From Bacteroidota bacterium (GTDB lineage: Bacteria > Bacteroidota > Ignavibacteria > Ignavibacteriales > Ignavibacteriaceae), in the NCBI GenBank assembly GCA_022708025.1, contig JAKIZM010000022.1, positions 1-48,010 of the forward strand: 48,010 nucleotides of DNA, given 5' to 3'. The position numbers and the translations under genes were made by a program. Below are positions 27,369-34,816 of the stretch, in pieces; the stretch's first letter is position 1; every line of letters begins with the position of its first letter. Below the pieces are notes generated by a model that saw nothing but the letters and a program-made list of their open reading frames with translations, made no database searches and was not told the DNA's origin.

Positions 27369-28883
27369 TTATTCCAGGCTTTCATTGATAATTTTTGTCA
27401 GATCATTTTTCCCAAACGGTTTTACCAAAAACCTGGTAGCACCAGCCTGATAAAACTCTTTGATTTTATCTTCAATATATTCGCTTGAGACAATTATTAT
27501 TGGTCGCTTGAACGGATCATGTCTTTTAATATCTTTACAAATTAAAATTCCCTGCTGCCAATAGTTTTTGTCAACATCAAAAATAAAATGACTGAATGAA
27601 CTATCCTGCACATATTCAAGTTTAAAATCTCTGATTGTATGATGAGCCAATGTATAAGAATTTTTCAAGAATGCTTTTATAAGTTGATAGGTCTCACCGC
27701 TGTTATCTATCATCAGTATTTTATTTGATTTTTCTGATTCGTCTTTTTCAATAATTGTTGTAAGATACTTCGATTGATTGAGCGGAATTGTAAATGTAAA
27801 AGTAGAACCAACACCTTTAATGCTATCCACAAGCAGTGATCCGCCGAGTTTTTCAATATATCTTTTTGCAAGTGCGAGCCCTAACCCGTTGCCTTCATAG
27901 TTTCTGCCGATATTAAGATCTTCCTGGCTAAATGGCTGATATAGATGATCCAGGTATTTTGTTGAAATACCAATTCCCGTATCCTTAACTTTGCAAACAG
28001 CCAGATTCTTTTCTTCAAGAAGACTAACTTCAATTTCTACATATCCCTGATGTGTAAATTTAACTGCGTTACTTATCAGATTATTCAGAGCATTTTCAAC
28101 ACACAGGATATCTGCATCCACAAAAATCTTTTTATGTGAAAAATTTGTTTTCAGATCAATATTTTTTTCTGCTGCAAGTTTTTGATGATTAGGAATACAA
28201 TTCTGAATGACACTGATAAGATCTATCGTTTCAATATTAAGCGTAAAATTGCCAGCTTCTATCTGGGCAAATTCCAGCATCTGTGTAATACCTTTAAATA
28301 ATCTTTCGCTTCCACTATGCAGATTATCCAGATATATTTTATCTTCTGCACTTATTTTCTCACTAAGGTTTTCTTTAATTAGTGATGAATAACCCAGAAT
28401 AATATTTAACGGTGTTCTTAGTTCGTGAGACAAGACATTTAAAAAAGTATTTTTTAACCTTTCTGCTTCATAGCTTGCATCGCGTGCTTTTTTAACCTCT
28501 TCTTCAGTTAAAAGCATTTCAGTCTGATCTTCGTGATACATCACAATATAAAGGTCATCTTCGTATTTGATTGTAAAAACATTTGTTCTTAAAATCGGTA
28601 CTGCATAATCACGTGAGCGAAGGAGAGAATCTTCAAAATAGTCTATAGTTGTGTAAGGTTTTCCGTTAATAACTTCGAATATTTTGTCTAAAATTTTGCT
28701 TCGTTTCAAAACATTATCATTGAAGATCGAATATTCAATTAACTCATCAATATGATAGCCCCATAATATTGTAAAGGCTTCATTTACATAAACAATTTTT
28801 CCGCTTTGTTCAACTACCTGAACAGGGAAGCGGACTTTATCATATAGCAGACTTACATATTTTAAAAAATCAGTTGTTACCAT
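27369..28883 (-). CDS. PAS hybrid histidine kinase with C-terminal receiver
   Basis: The 504-residue soluble protein has a PAS domain (~12-120), a coiled linker and a HisKA domain with SHELRTPLN (phospho-acceptor His153). The HATPase domain has N-box NALNNLISNAVKFT, DTGIGI and GNGLGLALAKRY, and a receiver follows (~388-503). In the receiver, Asp393, Asp436 (IFDVDKN) and Lys488 (LVKPF) sit where the acidic pair, phospho-acceptor and lysine are expected. The receiver is divergent around the acceptor, but the key residues remain. There is no DNA-binding domain, so phosphotransfer must go to another protein. The start lies two bases after the stop of the GAF kinase-like gene, which indicates co-translation and joint function. 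Confidence 0.92.
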   Translation of the reverse strand: MVTTDFLKYVSLLYDKVRFPVQVVEQSGKIVYVNEAFTILWGYHIDELIEYSIFNDNVLKRSKILDKIFEVINGKPYTTIDYFEDSLLRSRDYAVPILRTNVFTIKYEDDLYIVMYHEDQTEMLLTEEEVKKARDASYEAERLKNTFLNVLSHELRTPLNIILGYSSLIKENLSEKISAEDKIYLDNLHSGSERLFKGITQMLEFAQIEAGNFTLNIETIDLISVIQNCIPNHQKLAAEKNIDLKTNFSHKKIFVDADILCVENALNNLISNAVKFTHQGYVEIEVSLLEEKNLAVCKVKDTGIGISTKYLDHLYQPFSQEDLNIGRNYEGNGLGLALAKRYIEKLGGSLLVDSIKGVGSTFTFTIPLNQSKYLTTIIEKDESEKSNKILMIDNSGETYQLIKAFLKNSYTLAHHTIRDFKLEYVQDSSFSHFIFDVDKNYWQQGILICKDIKRHDPFKRPIIIVSSEYIEDKIKEFYQAGATRFLVKPFGKNDLTKIINESLE

Positions 28884-28885
28884 TA

Positions 28886-30232
28886 TTAAGTCAAAGGTAA
28901 TGAAATTTCTATCTTAGTGCCGATATCTGAATCCAGGAGTTTAATCTTACCTTTATGTCTATCCACAATATTTTTGCATAAGAATAAGCCATAGCTATTG
29001 TCTTTAGGTGCAAAGGATTGAAAAAGATTTTTCCTTATTTCTTCAGATATGCCCGGACCGTTATCTTCAATTAATATATTTATAAATTTTTCATCAGAAC
29101 TGGATTGAATATTTATTGTCGCATCCTTTTTTGCATTAACAGAATTATTAAATAGATGAACTAACAAATGCTGTATCTGTTCCGAATCATAACTGCAGAC
29201 TGGTATGTTATTAAGCTGAGTTTTAAAAGTTACAAACTGAAACTTCTTCATCGGAGAAATGTATTTGATAACGGACTGTATAGTTTTATTTAAATCACCG
29301 CTGTCTTTATTTAAATTCATTGCTGCTGTTTCCATCAGCACCTGAGCAAACTTCTGTATTCTTCTTATGCTGTCGATAGCAACTTTTGATTTTAATTTTA
29401 TCCTGTCAAAAAATAAGGATTCCCTGTCGCTGCGTTTATCTCCGATATCGGTTTTAAGTTTCTCGATTAATCGGAGTAAACTTTCATTTTCAAGAAGAGC
29501 CAAATGAACCAATCCCTGTAATGATTGTCCGATTTCAGAATCAATACCAGCCTTCAGAGCTTTTCTTTCAGCTTGTATAAGTTGATTATTTGCTTCCTGA
29601 AGAGCAGCGTTTGCAGCTATCTGACTTTGATAAAGTTGTGCGTTTCTAATTGCAGCAGCAGCTTGTCCTGCTAAAATTTCAAAAGTATTTGTTATATCTT
29701 TTTCCTTGATCCTGTGGAGTTTTTTACTATCAACATATATAACACCTATTTTATTTCCATCAGAAATCAGCGGCGAACATAAAATTGTTTGTAAGTCTAA
29801 TCTTAATATACTTTTGCTTGATTCGAGAGTAAGATCACTTTGAGCACCTTCTATAAATCTTGATTGCCCGTTATAAAAAACATCTTCAACTACTGAGTTG
29901 CTTACCTGAAAAAGATTTTCAGGAAGTTCTTTACCATTTGAATCCAATCCTAACTTAAAATCGAGTTTTCCCAGATTGCTTTTTAGTACAATGAATCCTC
30001 TTTCGGAGTTTGTCAGCCTTATTGCATTTTTAAGAACAAGTTCCAGAACATCATCTAAAATTAAAGTTCTATTTATACTGTTAAGTATATTTAAAATAAC
30101 TTCAAGATTTTTTGTTTTTTCTGAACTTGATTCCGGATCAAGAGTTGATTTCAGTCCGCTATCGATATTTTTTTTAAATTCCGAGAACTTCATTTCTTTA
30201 CATTTACTACTATCAAATATATAAAGCAACAA
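28886..30232 (-). CDS. GAF sensor with histidine-kinase-like ATPase lacking the H-box histidine
   Basis: The 448-residue protein has a GAF domain (~45-200), a coiled coil (~200-240), a dimerisation-like helical region and a HATPase domain. The ATPase has N-box HLLVHLFNNSVNA 354-366, G1 DNGPG 389-393 and a G2-like YGLFLCKNIVDRHKG. Where the H-box should stand (usually AGIAHEINNPL), the sequence is AGIDSEIGQSL (228-238), with Ser232 in place of His. So it can probably bind ATP but not autophosphorylate on that His, and may regulate or be phosphorylated with the hybrid kinase gene two bases downstream. ATG 30193 (MKFSEFKKN) is an alternative start. Confidence 0.85.
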   Translation of the reverse strand: MLLYIFDSSKCKEMKFSEFKKNIDSGLKSTLDPESSSEKTKNLEVILNILNSINRTLILDDVLELVLKNAIRLTNSERGFIVLKSNLGKLDFKLGLDSNGKELPENLFQVSNSVVEDVFYNGQSRFIEGAQSDLTLESSKSILRLDLQTILCSPLISDGNKIGVIYVDSKKLHRIKEKDITNTFEILAGQAAAAIRNAQLYQSQIAANAALQEANNQLIQAERKALKAGIDSEIGQSLQGLVHLALLENESLLRLIEKLKTDIGDKRSDRESLFFDRIKLKSKVAIDSIRRIQKFAQVLMETAAMNLNKDSGDLNKTIQSVIKYISPMKKFQFVTFKTQLNNIPVCSYDSEQIQHLLVHLFNNSVNAKKDATINIQSSSDEKFINILIEDNGPGISEEIRKNLFQSFAPKDNSYGLFLCKNIVDRHKGKIKLLDSDIGTKIEISLPLT

Positions 30233-30305
30233 TAATTATACCGCATAATTAAGTAATTTTAATTAGATATTTCAAGATTGCAGGTAAAAAGTGCATTAAA
30301 ATAGG

Positions 30306-33300
30306 TTAATCTTTTAACAATTTAAAAGAAATGAACCATTCGTGATCGTTCCCTCCGTTCCACCAGGCTTTGGCTATTCCAGCCGATAAAGTGGTTTCAA
30401 GATTTTCCCAATGCTGAAAGACGAAATTTAGTTGTGCACCAGCATCTATTGCTTTTTCTACCAATGGTGAATCTGAATATAATCCCTGTGAGAATATTGA
30501 GAAATTAATATTTTTCAGATCAATGCCTAGAAAAGATGCACCCGGAATCCTGAGTGCAGGCAGCGAATTAGAAATCATTACCTTAACGAATTTATCTGCA
30601 ACAATACTATAAATCGGAACACCCGGAAATCTGAACATTTTGGTGTACTGTTTAACAGGTTCGTTTTCTATAGCACGGTTTCCAAATCCGCCAAAATAAA
30701 ATTTTGTTTCAGGGATTTCCTCTTTTTCAAAAAGATAGCCAGTAGCAATTTTAAATTGAAGAACATTATGATCAAAAAATAACAAAAAGAATTTGTCCCA
30801 TTCAGCCATTAACTGTCCAGAGTATTTGGGCTTTTTCGGATCGGAAGTGTATCCAAGTATTGATAATCTGATCCAGTCACCTGATTCCCAATCGGTACTT
30901 CCAATTGTCCTTCTGAGATCTTTGATATCAATTTCGGATTTCAAGATCAGATAATCTGGAATGCTTACTTCGGTCTGATTATCATTTATATATTTGATAT
31001 CCTTATATAAAGATAATTCAGTAGAGTGTTTTATTTTTAATGGATTATCATAAATCAAAAAATAATTATAACCTAAAGCAAATCTGCCTCCTAACATTCC
31101 ACGTTTTCTTTTGTTAAAAAGATCATAAAAGTCAGTTGCATTATATTCAGCCGCAACAATAAATTTTTGATGATAAGAATATTTTAATCTGAGATGATAT
31201 TTTATATCATTAGTTGTTTCTTTAAAAGGAGATATACCAGCATCAATAATTAAATCATTAAATAGTAACGGATCATTAAACTGTAAATACAATCCCAGAA
31301 CAATTCTTGATTGAAAACCTGATATAGTTGGAATAAATGTTTTTAGTGAAACTGAACTTACCGAGTTGTAGGATTTTTCTTCAGAAACATTGATTGTATC
31401 TTTTATAATTCTTGTAGGTTCAAGATTCCATTTAAGTAACTCAGGAGATTTATCAAGTATTCTCTGACCGAAATATTGAATAGCAGGTAATCGTTCAGTT
31501 TTTTGGATTTTAAATACAACCGGAATAAAACCCTTTGTAGTAAATTCAAATGCTAACAAGCTGTCATTACTGATTTCGATTGGCCGGAATAAACCTTGAA
31601 TAGTATTTGTAAGCGGTGTAATCTCTTCAGTGGCTACATCATATCTATAAATATTTGCAACGCCGTTCACATAAGCATTCCAATAAAGATAATTACCGTC
31701 TAACGACCATGATGGATTTTCGGGTGTACCATTTGAGCTTACTGTTTTGAAGACTATCGGATTTCCTTTATCAATTTCTTTTATGTCAGCAATTCCGATA
31801 CTTTGCTGACCGTTGCTGAAATGTAAAGTAACTGCCAACAAATCACCTTTTCTGTTAATAGATAAATCCTGTAATTCATCACCAACCATAAAAGCAGAAA
31901 GAGATTGAGCTTCTGTATAAGGATATTTTGATCGTACCAGAACGGCTTTACCGCTTTGATGCTGAACACCCCAGAGTTCATGTTTTTCAGGTGAAATTGT
32001 TAAACTGCCAACTCTTATATCTTCAAAAATCAGTTTTTCATTTTTTGAATTGAAATCATACATTAACAAATCTCTGAACAACTGATTATTATTTCTGGTA
32101 TAAAACATCTGATTATACGTTTCATCATAAGCCAACGATGCAATCTGAATTATGCTTGGAGAAGGTAAACTGACTATTTGTTCATAAGAGTTTGTTTTCA
32201 GATCAAATTTTGTAATCTGTGCTAAATTGCCCGGTTTATGAAAACCGAAAATCAGACTTCGGTCTTTTGAATCAAAATATGGTTTTGTAATCCATCCAAA
32301 ACTTTCTTCTGATAATCTTTTTGTTTGTGTTAAAGGTGCTGTTTGTAAGGTTGAAATATTTTGTTTTTGAAATTCAGTTTCATCTTTTATGAAATTATTC
32401 CATTCATCATCGAAATCAGTATTGTAAACTTTTTCAAACTTAGCTTCTAAAGAAGGATAAAATTCATCTTCTTCAAGTGAAAACCAGTTAATAAGTTTTT
32501 CAACACCATATTTATCTGCGAGATGCCCGACAAATCTGGTTCCATAAAGATAAAGTATGTTTTCAAGAAATATTGAAATATGGGAAGTATAGTTTTCTAA
32601 TTCAACATCTGATGGAAAGGGCAGTTTTTCATTTACCAAACTTCTGAAATACATTTCATCGAAACTGCCAAGCAGCCTGCCGTAACCTCCGCTGAACCAA
32701 GTTTCAATAAATACAGCTATTGCTTCCTGATACCATCTTGGAGTATAACGATTATGATTTGTTAAAAGGCTGTAGAGAACACTTAATGGCTGATTTCTTT
32801 CTGGCAAAACTTTACCAAAAATACTGCGTAAAGACGATTCTAAATTTCCGGCCATATCATTTACAACAATATGTACAAGTTCGTGGCTTAATAACCATTG
32901 AAATCTTTCTGAATAAGGAATTACTTCATATCCCGCTTCCAACGGTTCAATTTCAATACGAATGTAGTTTTCGGGAATTGTTGTTGTGCCGCCAAATCCA
33001 TAATCACTCACATCGTAAGTATTGATTATTATCTTCTGTTCAGGTTTATAATTGAAAATTTCCATTAAATGTTTCAGCGAATTTTCTGCTGATGCCAATA
33101 AATGGTTTACAAGATGAGAATGCGAATCTCTGTATATAATTTTGAAATGTTCACTTTCTTTTGTGTACCAATCTCCGAAATCTCGTTCTGAAATTCTGAT
33201 TATTAATTCTTTTCTGTTTTCACTCTTGAATGATTCTGAAATAGTTTCTTCTTCCTTAAGATGGATAGTTAGCTCAGTAAACTGTCCGATTGATTTAATT

Positions 33301-33962
33301 TCTATTTTATCCAGAAGATCTTTTCCAATAAAATCAATAACTGAATCTTTTGGGACTATTACATTCCACAGAATCAAGTGCAGATTTCGTGAGCGATAAA
33401 AACTGTAATAATTTTTTATTTCATCTGAAAAAAGCAGTTTTAATTTCACAGCATCATTTTCAAATTCAACTTCGAGTTTAGAAATCTTTAACTGAGGGAT
33501 TGTATCAATCTGTTGTTCAAATTCTTTTTCTTCAACCTTAATTCTGTTAGGTGCCAATTGTATTAACTGTTTATTCCAGATAAAGTTAATTAATTCAATT
33601 GCCGATAAGGAAGAAATATAAACATTATTTTTTTTTAAGTATGGGGAATTAAGTAATTGATATATCTTTTTAGTTTTTGATTTACTATCAAGTATGTTTA
33701 CAAATGGATTTTGTATTGTTAATACAAATGACTGATCTGAAAAGCTAACACTAATACTATTTTTATGTTCTGATAATTCAAACGGGATATCAAGATTTTC
33801 TAATAAGTCATTCAACGACAAATAAATTATACCTAAGTGGTTTTCTGCGTCAATTAACTTATAGTTGTTACCGATTATTACTGCAATTTTTGTATCAACT
33901 TGAGGAAAGGAAATAAAGTTAAAAACAACAACAGTAAGAAGAAGAAGTTGAAAAATTTTCAT
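30306..33962 (-). CDS. Surface/outer-membrane protein: HELVH metallopeptidase domain, propeller, C-terminal barrel
   Basis: The 1218-residue protein has a signal peptide (~1-20). A copper-amine-oxidase-N-like domain (~24-140) and an AMIN-like region (~155-260) follow. The gluzincin-type peptidase domain (~265-560) has HELVH at 360-364 and a downstream Glu in RWYQEAIAVFIE (413 or 420). Next comes a TolB/PD40-like propeller (~565-850). The C-terminal ~350 residues alternate polar and aromatic residues and look like an outer-membrane beta barrel. This is a large tethered peptidase at the outer membrane. Substrate unknown. It lies 98 bases downstream of the repeat-protein gene on the same strand, after a terminator-like hairpin. 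Confidence 0.75.
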   Translation of the reverse strand: MKIFQLLLLTVVVFNFISFPQVDTKIAVIIGNNYKLIDAENHLGIIYLSLNDLLENLDIPFELSEHKNSISVSFSDQSFVLTIQNPFVNILDSKSKTKKIYQLLNSPYLKKNNVYISSLSAIELINFIWNKQLIQLAPNRIKVEEKEFEQQIDTIPQLKISKLEVEFENDAVKLKLLFSDEIKNYYSFYRSRNLHLILWNVIVPKDSVIDFIGKDLLDKIEIKSIGQFTELTIHLKEEETISESFKSENRKELIIRISERDFGDWYTKESEHFKIIYRDSHSHLVNHLLASAENSLKHLMEIFNYKPEQKIIINTYDVSDYGFGGTTTIPENYIRIEIEPLEAGYEVIPYSERFQWLLSHELVHIVVNDMAGNLESSLRSIFGKVLPERNQPLSVLYSLLTNHNRYTPRWYQEAIAVFIETWFSGGYGRLLGSFDEMYFRSLVNEKLPFPSDVELENYTSHISIFLENILYLYGTRFVGHLADKYGVEKLINWFSLEEDEFYPSLEAKFEKVYNTDFDDEWNNFIKDETEFQKQNISTLQTAPLTQTKRLSEESFGWITKPYFDSKDRSLIFGFHKPGNLAQITKFDLKTNSYEQIVSLPSPSIIQIASLAYDETYNQMFYTRNNNQLFRDLLMYDFNSKNEKLIFEDIRVGSLTISPEKHELWGVQHQSGKAVLVRSKYPYTEAQSLSAFMVGDELQDLSINRKGDLLAVTLHFSNGQQSIGIADIKEIDKGNPIVFKTVSSNGTPENPSWSLDGNYLYWNAYVNGVANIYRYDVATEEITPLTNTIQGLFRPIEISNDSLLAFEFTTKGFIPVVFKIQKTERLPAIQYFGQRILDKSPELLKWNLEPTRIIKDTINVSEEKSYNSVSSVSLKTFIPTISGFQSRIVLGLYLQFNDPLLFNDLIIDAGISPFKETTNDIKYHLRLKYSYHQKFIVAAEYNATDFYDLFNKRKRGMLGGRFALGYNYFLIYDNPLKIKHSTELSLYKDIKYINDNQTEVSIPDYLILKSEIDIKDLRRTIGSTDWESGDWIRLSILGYTSDPKKPKYSGQLMAEWDKFFLLFFDHNVLQFKIATGYLFEKEEIPETKFYFGGFGNRAIENEPVKQYTKMFRFPGVPIYSIVADKFVKVMISNSLPALRIPGASFLGIDLKNINFSIFSQGLYSDSPLVEKAIDAGAQLNFVFQHWENLETTLSAGIAKAWWNGGNDHEWFISFKLLKD

Positions 33963-34010
33963 GAAATAGTTTACGTACGAATTAAAATTATTTTTACTGG
34001 GTAAAATAAA

Positions 34011-34038
34011 AAAAAAGCCTTCAAATAATTGAAGGCTT
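34011..34038 (-). terminator. Rho-independent terminator of the repeat-protein gene
   Basis: On the minus strand a perfect 10-bp stem (34038-34029 with 34024-34015, arms AAGCCTTCAA/TTGAAGGCTT) with a four-base loop is followed by an uninterrupted T-run continuing past 34011. It lies about 23 bases after the stop codon. Confidence 0.85.
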
Positions 34039-34039
34039 A

Positions 34040-34061
34040 AAAATTATCTTAAGATAATTTT
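34040..34061. repeat. Perfect 22-bp palindrome touching the repeat-gene stop codon
   Basis: AAAATTATCTT is followed directly by AAGATAATTTT with no spacer; the last base is part of the TAA stop (34063-34061 on the minus strand). It lies directly upstream of the terminator. It could be a 3' mRNA stabiliser or a protein-binding site. Confidence 0.6.
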
Positions 34062-34570
34062 TATCTGACCCAAACGTATCTTCCGCCGAGTTCATCAAGT
34101 TGAGAACCTGATCTGACCCAAACGTATCTTCCGCCGAGTTCATCAAGCTGAGAACCTGATCTGACCCAAACGTATCTTCCGCCGAGTTCATCAAGTTGTG
34201 AACCTGATCTAACCCAAACGTATCTTCCGCCGAGTTCATCAAGCTGAGAACCTGATCTAACCCAAACGTATCTTCCGCCGAGTTCATCAAGCTGTGAACC
34301 TGATCTAACCCAAACGTATCTTCCGCCGAGTTCATCAAGCTGAGAACCTGATCTAACCCAAACGTATCTTCCGCCGAGTTCATCTAATTGAGAATTTGAT
34401 CTGTTCTGGATGATCATCTGATCAATAGTTTCACTTGGCTGGGATACATTTATCTGTTGTTCGATTAAAGCTTCATCAACAGGAGCTCTATATCTGACAG
34501 CTTCTTCTACTTGTGCAAAAGATACAAAAGTAAAAGTGAACAACATCAAAAGAATAAGGGTTTTCTGCAT
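34061..34570 (-). CDS. Small Sec-exported protein of seven identical-type 16-residue repeats
   Basis: I choose ATG 34570 (MQKTLILLMLF) because AAGGTGG lies just upstream; the in-frame GTG 34579 overlaps that site. The 169-residue product has a signal peptide ending FVSFA-Q and a ~38-residue spacer. It then has seven tandem 16-mers, SGSQLDELGGRYVWVR, the first differing only by Asn for Gly at position 2. The protein ends exactly with the last repeat. Differences between the other six copies at DNA level are all silent. There is no T9SS domain, lipobox or other domain, and I recognise no family. Each unit ends in Arg, so trypsin- or gingipain-like cleavage could free uniform peptides; equally the repeats may form a structural fibre. 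A sigma-54-type promoter and a 5' hairpin precede it. Confidence 0.82.
   Translation of the reverse strand: MQKTLILLMLFTFTFVSFAQVEEAVRYRAPVDEALIEQQINVSQPSETIDQMIIQNRSNSQLDELGGRYVWVRSGSQLDELGGRYVWVRSGSQLDELGGRYVWVRSGSQLDELGGRYVWVRSGSQLDELGGRYVWVRSGSQLDELGGRYVWVRSGSQLDELGGRYVWVR
34064..34399 (-). repeat. Seven 48-bp tandem repeats
   Basis: The array is 336 bp, exactly 7 x 48, and fills the 3' two thirds of the gene. Copies differ at codons for Val (GTC/GTT), Ser (TCT/TCA) and Gln (CAA/CAG); only the first copy has an amino-acid change (AAT for GGT) plus a TTA for CTT leucine codon. Because 48 is divisible by three, a second frame (34021-34383) is also open; it is not a gene. Confidence 0.95.
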
Positions 34571-34617
34571 AGCACCCACCTTATGGTTAATTAAGAATTT
34601 GAAAAAAATATTTTTTT

Positions 34618-34656
34618 CTTAAAAGAAACTTCAATTAAAGTTTGCCCTCTTTTAAG
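34618..34656 (-). promoter_or_regulatory. Hairpin at the predicted 5' end of the repeat-gene mRNA
   Basis: On the minus strand CTTAAAAG (34656-34649) pairs with CTTTTAAG (34625-34618), and the inner arms AAACTT and AAGTTT (34643-34638, 34631-34626) pair around TAATTG. The bases AGGGC bulge on one side. The structure begins within about one base of the start site expected from the sigma-54 promoter. It could protect the mRNA 5' end or control translation. Confidence 0.5.
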
Positions 34657-34667
34657 TATTTATAAAT

Positions 34668-34683
34668 TGCAATCAAAATGCCA
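34668..34683 (-). promoter_or_regulatory. Sigma-54 (-24/-12) promoter for the repeat-protein gene
   Basis: The minus strand reads TGGCAT-TTTGA-TTGCA, which fits the sigma-54 consensus TGGCAC-N5-TTGCA with one mismatch and exact GG-to-GC spacing. The predicted start near 34657 gives an ~87-base leader before ATG 34570. The gene just upstream on the same strand encodes a sigma-54 activator, so regulation by that neighbour is likely. Confidence 0.75.
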
Positions 34684-34772
34684 ATAAACAGGTTTGGAAA
34701 TTGAGAAAATAAAGCAAAAAACGAGAAATAACGGTAAAATTTACTATTTTTTAAATGAAATTAGGTTTTTTT

Positions 34773-34789
34773 TGTAAATAAATTTTACA
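34773..34789 (-). terminator. Weak hairpin after the sigma-54 activator gene
   Basis: TGTAAA/TTTACA (34773-34778 with 34784-34789) is flanked on both sides by runs of seven to eight T (or A). It would fit a bidirectional, AT-rich terminator separating the activator transcript from the repeat gene's own promoter. Confidence 0.4.
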
Positions 34790-34816
34790 GAAAAAAATGA
34801 TGAAATTCTGATGTTT

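Noticed and set aside
34021..34383. Second open frame of 120 codons on the minus strand across the repeat array (MNSAEDTFGLDQV repeats)
   Set aside because: It is a frame shadow: 48-bp repeats stay open in another frame automatically. The true frame has a signal peptide, ribosome-binding site and silent-site variation.
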